Positions 11,761 to 22,704 of a stretch of DNA of 64,000 bases are shown piece after piece (position 1 is the stretch's first letter; each line of letters starts with the position of its first letter). Source of the stretch: Aureobasidium sp. EXF-3400 (lineage: Eukaryota > Ascomycota > Dothideomycetes > Dothideales > Saccotheciaceae); the NCBI GenBank assembly GCA_024195585.1, contig SWBL01000081.1:96819-160818 (forward strand). The letters run 5' to 3'. The notes below the pieces were generated by a model, which was not told where the DNA came from, did no database searches, and saw nothing but the letters and a program-made list of their open reading frames with translations. A program made the position numbers and the translations under genes.

Positions 11761-12977
11761 TCCGCTCATCACTGAATGACCTGCAACTGTATATAACCTG
11801 TATAACACACTCAAGATAGCTATACGACGAGCTCATCGAGATCAGAATGTGCCTCCTCGGCAATGCGCTCAAGCGAGTAATGCCCAAAGTATATATTTCT
11901 GTACGGAAATAGCGGCAGTCCGGTTCTTTTTGCAAAACAAGAAATTGGTTATCCGGTGCTTGGCCTACCTGACTTGTACATGTCTTGGCCTGCATGTTGA
12001 AGAAGTTGTTGTCACACATGCAGAACTAGAGCACCTCATGATCGTGGATGGCTCCTCGAGGCAACCGATGAAGCCCGAATTATCAGCCTGATGAGGTGAG
12101 ATGTGGGACTTTTGATTCAGGTTTGGTGCGGAATGACGACCTAGCAGAGTACTGTAGAGGACAAAGATTCCGAAGGATCAGATAGAGATAGGACTTGGCC
12201 GCCGTTATCGTTATACCAATATAGAACACCAAGACCAGCAGGAAATAGGCAGCCAAGAAGTGTATTACGACGACTTCCCCGAACCCATGAGTCGTGGAAC
12301 CCTTCTCCTCATTTCTGTATGATGCCAGAGATTTATCTAATGGCGTGCTATGGAGATCAAACAGGTGTATATGAGCAGAAGAACGAAAATGTGATTAGGG
12401 CATTTCTTGATACACCTCCGATGCTGGTAGATAACCTAGCTTACGACGCGCATGAGCGACAAACAGCATTCCCCCCTGCAACAAGAAGGTCAATCCCTCG
12501 GCAGCGCAATCACACTCATGTGCCATGATAACACCAAAACATTCTTGGCGGGAAAGCAACAAGGATTGGCCCTGCCAAGCAAAGCAGATTTGATCTAGCC
12601 GAAGCAGCCGATGCGCCCCCAAGCCTTGGGAAGCAATCCCGAAGATTATTGTCGGCACAGAATACCAAGGCTATGACTAGCAAACACCAAAACCAGGACC
12701 ATGCGCTGTCTGGAGAAGCGGGCAAAGGGAAATCGATTTTCTTCTTTACCTTGATTTCTTGATTACCCTTAAGGATTGACACGAGCTGTTTTTGGCATAA
12801 CGACATTCTTTGCGCATCACATACAATCACTCAAAGGCCTCCGTCATAACGGACAATTGAATTCCGCTTTCAATATAGAAGAAGGATCGGGAACGGGCTT
12901 CTTTGGACTTCAAGAGAAAGAGCAAGGATTTACATCCACAGCAACCTATCAACAACCAACACAAGACATAACAGACA
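11761..12977. other. Intergenic, about 1.2 kb
   Basis: No convincing gene. Short frames on both strands have no domain or codon pattern that stands out. The right-hand part, just upstream of 12978, should hold the promoter of the sugar-phosphate transporter gene. Confidence 0.4.
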
Positions 12978-14117
12978 ATGATGGCCACCTCACTACCACC
13001 AGCAGACGCTGCGTCATCCCCACGCTTGAGCTCTCAATCCCAGTCGCTCGACCTGCGCAGTCCAGCCTCTTTCGCCGAATCCTTCGAGATGGACGAGACC
13101 TCACCCTCAGCAGGCCTTCTCTCCCAAATGGACCATGCAGAGAAACAGAGTCCCGTCGACGCCCAAACACCAAGAAATGACGGACACGAATACACAATCA
13201 GCACAAGAACAAAAATGATCTGCCTGGGCCTATACTTCTTGATGAATCTGGGCTTGACGTTATACAACAAAGCCGTCTTGGGCAAGTTCAACTTCCCTTG
13301 GTTATTGACGACGTTCCACACTACTTCTGCGGCTTTGGGGTGTTGGACTATCATGCTCGTGGCTCCGGAGCAATTGAAGTTGAGTCATGTGGGAAGGAGA
13401 GAGCAGATGGTGTTGGCGGCTTTCTCGATGCTTTTTACCGTCAACATTGCTATCAGCAATGTGTCGCTTGCCATGGTTTCTGTTCCTTTCCACCAGATTG
13501 TCAGATCTACTACCCCTGTGGCTACCATCTTGATCTACCGCTGGCTTGGACGCAGTTACGGTACCATGACTTATGTCTCTCTGATCCCGATCGTGGCTGG
13601 AGTAGGACTGAGCACCTATGGAGATTACTACGCCACTCTACTCGGTGCTTCACTCACTTTCCTGGGCGTCTTCTTGGCTGCCCTCAAGACAGTCGCGACC
13701 AACAAACTCCTCACTGGCAGCCTCAAACTCCCCGCTTTGGAACTCCTCTTGCGCATGTCACCGCTAGCTGCTGTTCAAAGTCTCCTCTGGGCATTCGCAA
13801 CAGGCGAAGTATCAGCCTTCCTCGACTTTACCGCAGAAGGAAAAATGAATGCTGGACTCATCCTCGCATTGCTCGGAAATGGATTCTTGGCTTTCATGCT
13901 CAATGTCACCAGTTTCCAGACCAACAAGCTGGCTGGTGCGTTGACATTGTCGGTTTGTGGCAATGTCAAGCAGATCTTGACTGTCATCTTGGGCATTGTG
14001 TTGTTTAAAATTAATGTCAGACCGATGAATGCTGTGGGCATGGCGATCGCGTTGGGAGGAGCGGCGTGGTATAGCAAGGTCGAGCTGGATGTCAAGAGAG
14101 CTAGTGCGAGATCCTAG
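12978..14117 (+). CDS. Triose-phosphate/nucleotide-sugar transporter family (TPT, DUF250)
   Basis: Single exon of 379 residues. After a polar N-terminal region of about 75 residues there are about ten hydrophobic helices typical of the drug/metabolite transporter superfamily TPT branch. Family blocks include LGLTLYNKAVLGKFNFPWLLTT, VSVPFHQIVRSTTPV and AGALTLSVCGNVKQ, with the late Lys (SKVELD) conserved in TPT-like proteins. Members sit in Golgi, ER or other endomembranes and exchange sugar phosphates or nucleotide sugars; the substrate of this branch in fungi is not known to me. The first two codons are both Met; either could be used. Confidence 0.9.
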   Translation: MMATSLPPADAASSPRLSSQSQSLDLRSPASFAESFEMDETSPSAGLLSQMDHAEKQSPVDAQTPRNDGHEYTISTRTKMICLGLYFLMNLGLTLYNKAVLGKFNFPWLLTTFHTTSAALGCWTIMLVAPEQLKLSHVGRREQMVLAAFSMLFTVNIAISNVSLAMVSVPFHQIVRSTTPVATILIYRWLGRSYGTMTYVSLIPIVAGVGLSTYGDYYATLLGASLTFLGVFLAALKTVATNKLLTGSLKLPALELLLRMSPLAAVQSLLWAFATGEVSAFLDFTAEGKMNAGLILALLGNGFLAFMLNVTSFQTNKLAGALTLSVCGNVKQILTVILGIVLFKINVRPMNAVGMAIALGGAAWYSKVELDVKRASARS

Positions 14118-14334
14118 ATGGAGAATGTCGCATACATGTGCTTACGCATTAACATTGGCGCAAAGCATTTGCATGGGAGAAGGAGATGGTGGAATTCATA
14201 ATGTCTTTCCAAATACAGGATAGAAGGTAATATATACGCCATTAACGCCTCGCTGAACCGTGTTGGATGAATGCTTGAATGATGATGGTGGAAGATGTAG
14301 AAAGTGGTCATGGCTCGTGACAGATTGAAAGAGC

Positions 14335-15047
14335 TCAACCCAATGTCTTGATCTTTTTCTTCTTCTTGTCAGGTTGTTTTCCCTTCTGGAAGTCGCGCCA
14401 GGAACCAATGCGCTCCTCACGCGACTGTTCCCACTTGGTCTCAAACTCTCTCTTCCTCTTGCGCTCAGCAATCTCGTCTTCCTCCTTCTTCTGAGCACGA
14501 CCCTCCTCCTGCATCTGAGCCTTCATTCTCTTTCTCCTCCGTAGTTCTTCATCGACCAGCACAACCTTTGTCTTTTCTCTCCAAGCCTTGCGGAACTCAT
14601 CATCAGGATCCTTGACTTCTTCGCTGTCGACGGTGAGTTTGCGCTCGCGCATCAACAGCATACGTGCATCTGCTATGCATTCGTCTAGTTTCGCTCTCTC
14701 CTTTTCATCCAGTAGTGCTTGTTGGGCTTTTGCGAGGCGATCGAAAGCATCAGGAGCCGAAGGATTTGAGGTTTTGTCAGGATGGATGAGGAGGGATTTC
14801 ATGCGGTAACATTTCTTGATGTCGTTGTCTGGGACACCGGGTTGAAGATCGAGGACGGCGTAGGCATCGAGACGGAAGGCTTTGAGGATGCGATCGATTT
14901 CAGCGTCCTGCGAATGGGTTAGTGGGATAAGATGTGGAGTGGCAGAGGATGAAGACGGACCTTGTCGAATTCTTTTGATTCTTTGGCAATGGCGGCGAGG
15001 ATGTATTCGTCCGAGAGCTCCTTCGGCTCAGGCTTCTTGTCGGACAT
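14335..15047 (-). CDS. J-domain protein of the Spf31/DNAJC8 type
   Basis: Two exons (15047-14961 and 14907-14335) give about 219 residues. The J domain spans roughly residues 40-105 and contains the HPD tripeptide in LLIHPDKTSNP. The remainder is a long, highly charged Lys/Arg/Glu helix with WREKTKVV and a Lys-rich end (KKKKKIKTLG), as in DNAJC8 and fission yeast Spf31, which associate with the spliceosome. Intron borders are GTCCGT and TTCGCAG. It is divergent from the DBP4-like gene with under 200 bases between the starts, so a shared promoter for two nuclear RNA-processing genes is plausible. Confidence 0.85.
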
Positions 15048-15241
15048 GACGGGTGATTGTAGTTGTGTGCACAAGATCAGATTGAATGTCGAGTCTGGCT
15101 GGAGAGGGAAATGCGGGTGACGGAAGGCACGACCGAGGTGGCGCGTGCACCCAAAAAGTTGTCGCGGAGTTAAGCATGTGAAAGTCCTTCCTAACTCTGG
15201 ACTTTTTCCTTCCCGCCTATTCAATACACAACCAGCCAGAC

Positions 15242-17682
15242 ATGGCGCCACACGTAACTGGTCGCACCAAGCCCACGAAACCAAAGAAGCAGCAGCGTTC
15301 CACCAAGCGCAAGCGAGACGATGTCGATGTCGAAAAGCTAGAGCAGCTGGTTCAGGGTCTGGTCAGTCTTGCCCGAACTTTCTCTGTCCAACAACTTGTC
15401 TAACCTCCGAACAGGATTCTAAAGGCAGCTACACTTCATTCTCTGATCTTCCGCTCTCTCTACCTACTCAAGAAGGCCTGAAGGCCTGCCACTTCACTAC
15501 CCTCACTCCCATCCAAGCACGCGCCATTCCTCTCGCCCTCCATGGTTTCGACATCCTGGGTGCCGCCAAAACCGGTTCTGGAAAGACTCTCGCCTTCATC
15601 ATCCCTGTTCTCGAGAACCTGTACCGCAAGCAATGTGTCGGCCAAGACGCTGGTCTAGGTGCCATGATCATCGCCCCTACTCGCGAACTCGCCATCCAAA
15701 TTTTCGACGTCCTGGTCAAGATTGGAAGAAAGGGTCACTTGTTCTCAGCCGGTCTTGTTATTGGTGGAAAGAGTCTGCAAGAAGAACAAAACGCTCTCGC
15801 CCGTATGAACATTGTTGTGTGCACACCTGGTCGTATGCTCCAGCACTTGTCGCAAACCGCTCTCTTCTCTGTCGACAATGTCCAGATGCTTGTTCTTGAC
15901 GAGGCCGATCGGATCTTGGATATGGGCTTTCAGCGCGATCTGGATGCCATTCTCGAGTACTTGCCCAAGGACCGTCAGACTCTGCTCTTCTCAGCCACCC
16001 AGACAAAGCGTGTTTCCGACCTCGCACGTCTCAGCTTGAGAGACCCCGAATACGTCTCGACCTCGGAACAGGGCGAGTCTGCCACTCCCAAGTCTCTGCA
16101 ACAAAATTACGTTCTTACTCCTCTTCCTGACAAACTCGACACTCTGTGGTCTTTCATTCAGACTTGCAAAAAATCAAAGATCATCGTCTTCTTGTCATCT
16201 GGAAAGCAGGTGCGTTTTGTTTACGAAGCCTTCCGTCACATGCAACCTGGTATCCCTCTTCTACATCTCCACGGTCGTCAGAAGCAAACTGCTCGTCTCG
16301 ACATTACCACCAAATTCTCACACGCCCAACACTCTTGCATGTTCGCAACAGATGTAGCTGCAAGAGGTCTGGATTTCCCCGCCGTCGATTGGGTCGTTCA
16401 ACTGGATGCTCCTGAAGATGCCGACACATACATTCACCGTGTAGGCCGTACTGCCCGTTATGAGCGCGATGGTAAAGCCGTGCTTTTCCTTGATCCCAGC
16501 GAGGAAGAAGGCATGCTGTCCCGTCTCGAAGCCAAGAAGGTTCCAATCGAGCGCATTAGCGTCAAGCAAAAGAAACAACAATCTATCAAGCCTCAACTAC
16601 AAAACATGTGTTTCAAGGACCCCACGCTCAAGTACCTTGGTCAGAAGGCATTTGCCAGTTACGTCCGCAGCATCCACATTCAGAAAGATAAGGAGACCTT
16701 CAAACTCGACAAACTGAATCTCGAAGAATATGCAGCAAGTCTTGGTTTGCCTGGTGCACCCAAGATCAAGTTTATTGCTGGAGACGACGCAAAGGCCAGA
16801 AAGAATGCACCCAGAGCACAGCTGGACGACTCGGAAGACGACAGCGAAGGCGAGAAGGGAGACAAGAAGAAGCCGGAAGTCCGCACAAAGTACGACCGCA
16901 TGTTCGAGCGCAAGAACCAGGATGTTCTGGCAGATCACTACGCGAAGATGGTTCGCGACGACGACATCGAAGCGTTGGATGGCACGCAAATGTCCGACGA
17001 CGATTTGTTCAGTGTCAAACGCCGTATCCCTGTTCAGGAAGAGAAGGAGGATTCATCAGACGAGGAGACCACATCAGCAGTGGCAGATGTGGCTTTACCG
17101 CCTGGCGCAAAGGCCGTTCACATCCCTGGAGCCAAGGATGCGCTCATCATCGACAGCAAGAGAAGAGAAAAACTACTCAAGAGCAAGAAGAAGCTACTCA
17201 AATTCAAGGAAAGTGGTCAGAAGCTTGTTTTCGACGACGAAGGAAACGCACACCAGATCTACGAGCTCGAAGACGAAGACGCCTTCAAGGCAAAGGGAAC
17301 AGCAGAAGAGCAACGCCAAAAGTTCTTGGAAGAGGAGGCACAAAGAGTTCGCGAATCGGATCTCTTGGACAAAGCACTCGCCAAGGAAAAGAAGCGTGCA
17401 AAGAAGGAGAAGCGCAAGGAGAGGGAAAGAGGAGAAGAAGCTGGTTCCGAAGACGAAGACGATGCACCACAACTCGCCGATGCTTCAGAAGACTTCAAGA
17501 AGTTCCTTGCTGGTTCGGAAGATGCTTCAGAAGCAGAGGAAGACGAGGACGAACAGCCAAAGAAGAAGCAAAAGAAATGGTTCGAGGGAGAGGGTCGCAG
17601 GACGGATATGGGCAGCAGAGAAGAAGCTGCTCCAGAGACGCTTGCGGATCTGGAAGCTTTGGCTGCTGGATTGTTGGGTTAA
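15242..17682 (+). CDS. DBP4/HCA4-like DEAD-box RNA helicase (ribosome biogenesis)
   Basis: Two exons (15242-15361 and 15415-17682) give about 795 residues, close to yeast Dbp4 (770). The true start is the ATG at 15242; reading the intron through gives a longer frame beginning at 15145 that is not the gene. Motifs in order: Q motif [37 protein letters not shown], then RGLDFP and HRVGRTAR. The C-terminal 300 residues are highly charged Lys/Glu/Asp, typical of this nucleolar family that acts in 18S rRNA maturation and U14 snoRNA release. The intron has GTCAGT donor and a CTAAC branch site. Confidence 0.93.
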
Positions 17683-18895
17683 AGACCTCTTTTCTTACAT
17701 TGTTTATCGTTTGCATAATTGTTCGAAAGATATCCAAAATGTACTCTTTTCGTTGCAAAATCAGCATTTGTGTCAAAGGAGGTGAGGAGAAAGCGTGTGA
17801 TCTGGAGTCACCATGTCAAAGTCAAAGATTCAACTGGACCTCAGATATTCATTCCTTCTGCTCTTCACCAAAGCTTCGATTGTTTCGACCTCCCCCTTGC
17901 CGCACCTCAGATCGATGGCCAAGCATTTTGCAGTTGCCGAGGAAGGTGCTTGGGTTCTATGCTTGGCATGGATGAATGACGCTTGTCACCTCGATATCCT
18001 TTCTTCCTCCACCTCTGTAACGATCATCGACAACAACATTTGCGTCAACTGTGTATTTCTTCCAAGGAGGCGCAGCAATGCCCCAGTGTCAGTTATTGCC
18101 GAGCGTAAACTCTAGAAGCAGAGTCGAAGTGCGGAGTGACTCCGAGTGGACATCGATTTGGTTCATCTTCCGCTGCTTTCCTGTTCGTATCGGAGCGAGC
18201 AACGGACCATATGATGGCATGCCTTTACATTTATCCAGAGAACTCCAAGAACAGGCGATTTCCAGCGCACTACTTCCGGAGGGTTTCGAGTATGACGAAT
18301 GGGATGGACTTTATTCCCGCTCGCAGGAGTTTAAAAGACACGTGAAGAATAAGGTTTCCGGCAGACCCGCGGGGTGAGGCAGAAGACTTCTAGCTTGATG
18401 ATATGGTTTGTTGCAGCGAGTTGCCGTTGAATAGCGAGGAAGATCTCGCGGTGAGCGATGTCACTCAGTGTTCTGGGAGGCATTGTTCTTGGCGTTTTCT
18501 GTGCATGGTATGGAATCGTGTGGTTGACAACAACATCCGCGGACGAACGTCGCAACCGTATGCCTAGGTTCGAGAGGGAGTGTGGATTAGCAACCTTTGT
18601 ATCGTCTCAGCTGTCCACAACTACCGAAGACGAGAGATATGCTTCCTTTCATGGCGGTGTAAAAAGACAACGACGTAGGTAAGCGGAACGATAAAGGTAA
18701 TTGAGCCTCATCAGCCACAAAGAGTACAAGAACCATTTCCCATCCTATCATTCGCGCCTTCCCCTCTCCATCCAACTCGCCTACTTATCCATCTTTTGTA
18801 ATTGTGTTAAGCATAGCCCAAAAGCGTCCTTCTCTCTCACAAGTCACACCTTTTTCTCTTAAGGATTTGTTTTCTGAAGCAAGTTCTACTCAAAA
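17683..18895. other. Intergenic, about 1.2 kb
   Basis: No well-supported gene. One 74-codon plus-strand frame at 18458-18682 starts with a hydrophobic stretch (VLGGIVLGVFCAWYGIVWL) and could encode a very small membrane protein, but nothing else supports it. Confidence 0.35.
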
Positions 18896-19652
18896 ATGCC
18901 ACCGACCCTCCACCTCGTCCGTCACGCCGAAGGCTTCCACAACTCCGCATGGCACGGCGAAGGCATCCACGACCCTCTTCTCACCGAAAAAGGAGAAGCC
19001 CAATGCGCCGAACTATGCAAAAACTTTCCCCACCACGACAAAATCGATATGCTCATGGCCTCGTAAGTGTTTGGCATCCCCATAATACCCAAGTTTTCAA
19101 AACGCCAGCCACCAGATTTCCCAATACTGACCCATCCTCAACAAAAGACCCATGAAACGCACAATCCAAACCTGCAAATTCAGTTTCAAGCCTGCGGTAG
19201 ACAAAGGCTTGCAGATTTTACTCATGCCACTGGCACAAGAAAGCAGCAATGAACCCATGGACACAGGCTCCTCTGTCTCGGATATAAAATCCCTCTTTGG
19301 CGATTTGGTAGACGAACACCGGATCGCTGATGTATATCCACACTGGACTACCAATTGTGGACGTTTCGACACTGATCCTGAAACCATGATCGACAGAGCC
19401 AAAATGCTGCGATTGTATATCAGAGATAGGGAAGAGAAGAACATCGTTTTGGTGTCTCATGGTACTTTTGCGCATGCATTGACTGGAAATTTTACGGAGG
19501 AGGGGGTCCAGACGACGAGGATGTGGGAAAATGCTGAGTGTAGGACTTATACTTTTGCAGATGGGCCTGGAGCGGAGATTATCGAGACTGAGGAGAGTAA
19601 GAAGAGGAGACCGAGTTTGGAGATTTCTTCTGGTGAGGAAGGAGAGGAGTGA
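18896..19652 (+). CDS. Histidine phosphatase superfamily (phosphoglycerate mutase-like) protein
   Basis: Two exons (18896-19062 and 19148-19652) give about 223 residues. The N-terminal LHLVRHAEGFHN holds the catalytic RH with Ala-Glu after it in place of the usual Gly-Glu. A second conserved His lies in VLVSHGTFAHAL, and the phosphate-binding Arg is in SPMKRTIQTC formed across the intron. There is no signal peptide. Fungal proteins of this group are cytosolic phosphatases of broad or unknown substrate. The last 25 residues are acidic. Intron donor is GTAAGT. Confidence 0.88.
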
Positions 19653-19715
19653 GGTGTTGTCTTTCTTTGTTATGTACGTTATCATTCAGCGCTGTTCACG
19701 TCAATCAAGTGCATC

Positions 19716-20597
19716 CTACGACAAATTTTCAATCTCCTTGAGTAGTGTGTTCGCAGCCAGTTTTCCCAGGTTGTTCGAAGCCAGCGGAGAATCTCCAGTC
19801 AACACATATCGATCCTGATGAGTTTGTCCAGTAATCTTGTCGTTGATAGGAGTCACCCCAAGCTTTTTCAACTCCTCACCCACCAACCAACTCATCTTGC
19901 CAGGAATGTATCCAATATCAATGTTTGCTCCACTGTCCAGCGAATCAGGGAAAACATCAATCTTGTATCCCTCATAGATGAACTTTTCTCCTTCGGGTTT
20001 GGCGAGGTCGACTGCCAACATGCAAGCAGGACCATGGCAGAGAGTAATAAGGTAGCGCTTATTGGCATCTGCCCAGCGAAGAATATTGCCTACAACAGGC
20101 GACTGAGGGATCCCGTTCAACGCTCCATGTCCACCGGGCACAAAGACACCAATATAAGGCGTTTCCTTGTCGAAACCCTTGCCCCAGACATCCGACAGCG
20201 CCAAAGGGTTCCTCATCTTCTGCTTGTACTTTTCGTAAATGTCCTTGACAGCCTCATCTTCCTTTGGGAACGCCCACATCTCCAATTTTACAGGCTGGCC
20301 TGTCAGAGTTGCCACATCGAGGTCGAAGCCAGCGGCGTCGAGATGTAACATAGGTAACAACATTTCCACTGGATGGTTTCCGGTTGAGAAGAACTTTCCA
20401 TCTGCCATGCGCAGATAACGTTCTTGGGTACCGATGACGAGGATCTTCCACTTTTTGCCCTTGTAGGCATTGGGGTAGTTGGCACCGTCGAAGTCGGTCT
20501 TGGGAGCGACGTATTGGGTTAGAGAGTAGGGAGAGGGGAAGTAGGCGTCATCTTCGGCTTGGTCGGGGACAGGTTTGCGATCTTGTGACTCTGACAT
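19716..20597 (-). CDS. Hsp31/HchA-type DJ-1/PfpI protein (glyoxalase III / deglycase class)
   Basis: Single exon of 293 residues from the ATG at 20597; the frame stays open upstream to 20813 but that part is unlike the family. The sequence follows bacterial HchA closely in block order: [54 protein letters not shown], the nucleophile elbow LCHGPA and [15 protein letters not shown]. Catalytic Cys-His (CH) and the downstream Asp (DVFPDSLD) are present. This is the longer HchA class, not the shorter yeast Hsp31 class. Expected role is methylglyoxal detoxification and stress chaperone activity in the cytosol. Confidence 0.92.
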   Translation of the reverse strand: MSESQDRKPVPDQAEDDAYFPSPYSLTQYVAPKTDFDGANYPNAYKGKKWKILVIGTQERYLRMADGKFFSTGNHPVEMLLPMLHLDAAGFDLDVATLTGQPVKLEMWAFPKEDEAVKDIYEKYKQKMRNPLALSDVWGKGFDKETPYIGVFVPGGHGALNGIPQSPVVGNILRWADANKRYLITLCHGPACMLAVDLAKPEGEKFIYEGYKIDVFPDSLDSGANIDIGYIPGKMSWLVGEELKKLGVTPINDKITGQTHQDRYVLTGDSPLASNNLGKLAANTLLKEIENLS

Positions 20598-21354
20598 TGT
20601 TGGAGCTGATGAGTTTCTTGGATGAGAAGGTTGACTTGATTGATTTGTTCCATCAGGATAGCAAGTACGACTGCTTACATATAAGTACTCGAGCCCTAAG
20701 CACGGAAGGAGCTCCGCTGTCACGCTGACGTAGCGTGCGGGGCCCCCACCGTCAACATGTGGTGATGTGCATCCGATTAGCTTGAAAGAGACAAATCTGA
20801 CACCTGCCAGCATGATTCGATCAGGGTAGCTTTAGTAAGCAGACTGATATTGTATCAGGGCCCGCTGACATCCCAACCATCATGATGGCGTTGCCTCATC
20901 TCAACTTCGCGCCATAAATCACTCACGACCTTTGGACCAAGGCTGCTTTGGTGTCGTCAGAAACAAAACACAGGAGGCCATGGCCCTGGAAGCGTCACAA
21001 GATGTAGGGTTTCTCGAAAGAAGTTGTGTGACAGATGTGTGTTTTTACAGCGGCAAGAGTGGGCTGCAGTGAAGGTTAATCCCCCAAGTAGAGCATCTCG
21101 AAGTAGGCCCTCCCCGTGTGCCAAAGTATGTAACTTCCCAGTGAATCCATCAACCTCCGACTACGCAGAGAGCAAAGTGTACACTATAAAAAGGCACAAA
21201 GTATTCAGAGACAGAGGTGTGGCTAAAGAGAGCCGACAAGTTGTTGCTTCTCAGTGGACACTATTCTTTTTCGTATCAGTATTGTGCATTTTTACAGCTA
21301 CACGCGTTACCTACTTTAGCACACGGGGAGGGCAGGCGCAGCAAATATCTCGCA
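20598..21354. other. Intergenic, about 750 bases
   Basis: Contains the promoter of the HchA-type gene and the 3' flank of the epimerase gene. The plus-strand frame at 21024-21380 has no recognisable features. Confidence 0.35.
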
Positions 21355-22440
21355 TCAGTAATCGTAACAGAAACTCCTAACTCCACGCCGGGTACCTTCT
21401 TCAATCGTGACAGTAGGCGAATAGCCCAAGAGTCTTCTGGCTTTCGAGATGTCGTGCGTGCGGTTTAGACACAGATGTTCGATATCTTCCTTGGACGGAG
21501 AGAAACTTGATGAGCCTCCCAAGGTGAATGCCCAAGTTGCCCAATCGCTAGCACTAGCTGCGGCTAGAGCGACTTTACTCGGAATGATGGTCGGTGTCAA
21601 GTTCGATATATCGTACCCAGTGGCTTGCCATACTAGTCTCATGAAGCCGTAGAACTGACGTGGGTCATCGTTGGTGATGAAGAAAGACTCTCCACCAACT
21701 TGTTTTCCTGGTTCTGCTCCTTGTGCAGCTTCACCCACAAGAGCTTCGGCAGCCTTGATGTGTGCCTCTGCTACATTGCCAACGTAGACAAAGTCATACA
21801 AGGCGGAATTGGAACCGATCTGATAGCCTTGACGGTTTTCCTGTAGTTGGTTGAGCATGGTCAGGAGGAGCTGGGAGTCGTTTTCGCCAAACATGGCACA
21901 GGGTCTGATGCATGCAGTGCGTAGACCGCCTGCATTGATGGGCAAATCGTTGTTTGAAGATCTCGTGAGTCGATCGGCAATAGCTTTAGTGGTTGTAGGG
22001 TAGCGACGGCCATCAGGACTTTCGTCGACAGGATCAGATTCTTTGGCGTTGAGATAGTCGGTCTCGAGTAAAGTGTGCGCCGATGAAGTGTAGACGAAGG
22101 CAGCAGTATTGGGACAAGCGATGGCTGCTCGAACGAGGTTTGCTGTCCCTTCTACGTTGATCTTGTAGTGGAAATCTGGGGTCCCCTTGAGAGGATAGGT
22201 GATTGGAGCCACTGTATTTATGATGACCTGTGGTTTGATCGAACTGACGATTGATTGCACCGATCTGTCATCTAAGAGATCACCCTCCAGATACTCGACA
22301 CGGTGTCGTCGGCGTTGGCTGTTCGAGCGTCCCATGACATAGATTTTAGTGTCGTCGTTTCTAGCCAAGAGATGGTCGACAATGTGGTGACCGAGAAAAC
22401 CACAACCTCCAACAATGAGAATTGATTGGAACGTGTTCAT
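21355..22440 (-). CDS. NAD-dependent epimerase / 3-beta-hydroxysteroid dehydrogenase-like SDR
   Basis: Single exon of 361 residues from the ATG at 22440, chosen because the Rossmann motif ILIVGGCGFLG then starts at residue 6; in-frame ATGs upstream at 22476 and 22605 add unrelated sequence. The fold order fits extended SDRs: EYLEGDLLD, INTVAP, FVYTSSAHT, then the active-site region and RPCAMFGEND. The closest families are Erg26-like sterol C4-decarboxylases and related 3-beta-HSD proteins. The expected YxxxK catalytic pair appears as Tyr-Pro-Thr-Thr-Thr-Lys, one residue too long. No strong link to the adjacent aldoxime genes is visible. Confidence 0.8.
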   Translation of the reverse strand: MNTFQSILIVGGCGFLGHHIVDHLLARNDDTKIYVMGRSNSQRRRHRVEYLEGDLLDDRSVQSIVSSIKPQVIINTVAPITYPLKGTPDFHYKINVEGTANLVRAAIACPNTAAFVYTSSAHTLLETDYLNAKESDPVDESPDGRRYPTTTKAIADRLTRSSNNDLPINAGGLRTACIRPCAMFGENDSQLLLTMLNQLQENRQGYQIGSNSALYDFVYVGNVAEAHIKAAEALVGEAAQGAEPGKQVGGESFFITNDDPRQFYGFMRLVWQATGYDISNLTPTIIPSKVALAAASASDWATWAFTLGGSSSFSPSKEDIEHLCLNRTHDISKARRLLGYSPTVTIEEGTRRGVRSFCYDY

Positions 22441-22704
22441 GATAAAGCGAGGTAATTGCAGTTGTCTTTCTGACATGTTTCTGTCCAAAATAAATTGCTT
22501 CTTATATGTTGCTAGCAGATTCAACTCACTCGTCATTATCTTATCCAGCGCGCACCGCGCATCCCGCATGTGCCAAACGGACGATCCTTCAGGATTCGTT
22601 TCCAAACGGCGATTTTCTCAATACGAGGTGAAGACTTGGCCAATACTATACGACAGTATAGTCGGCTCTGCGATCGCGATATCTCGTAGTCTCTTGTCAG
22701 CATC

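Noticed and set aside
15145..15241. N-terminal extension of the DBP4-like helicase frame
   Set aside because: The long frame from 15145 reads through an intron in the wrong frame; the ATG at 15242 with splicing at 15361/15415 gives the expected basic N-terminus.
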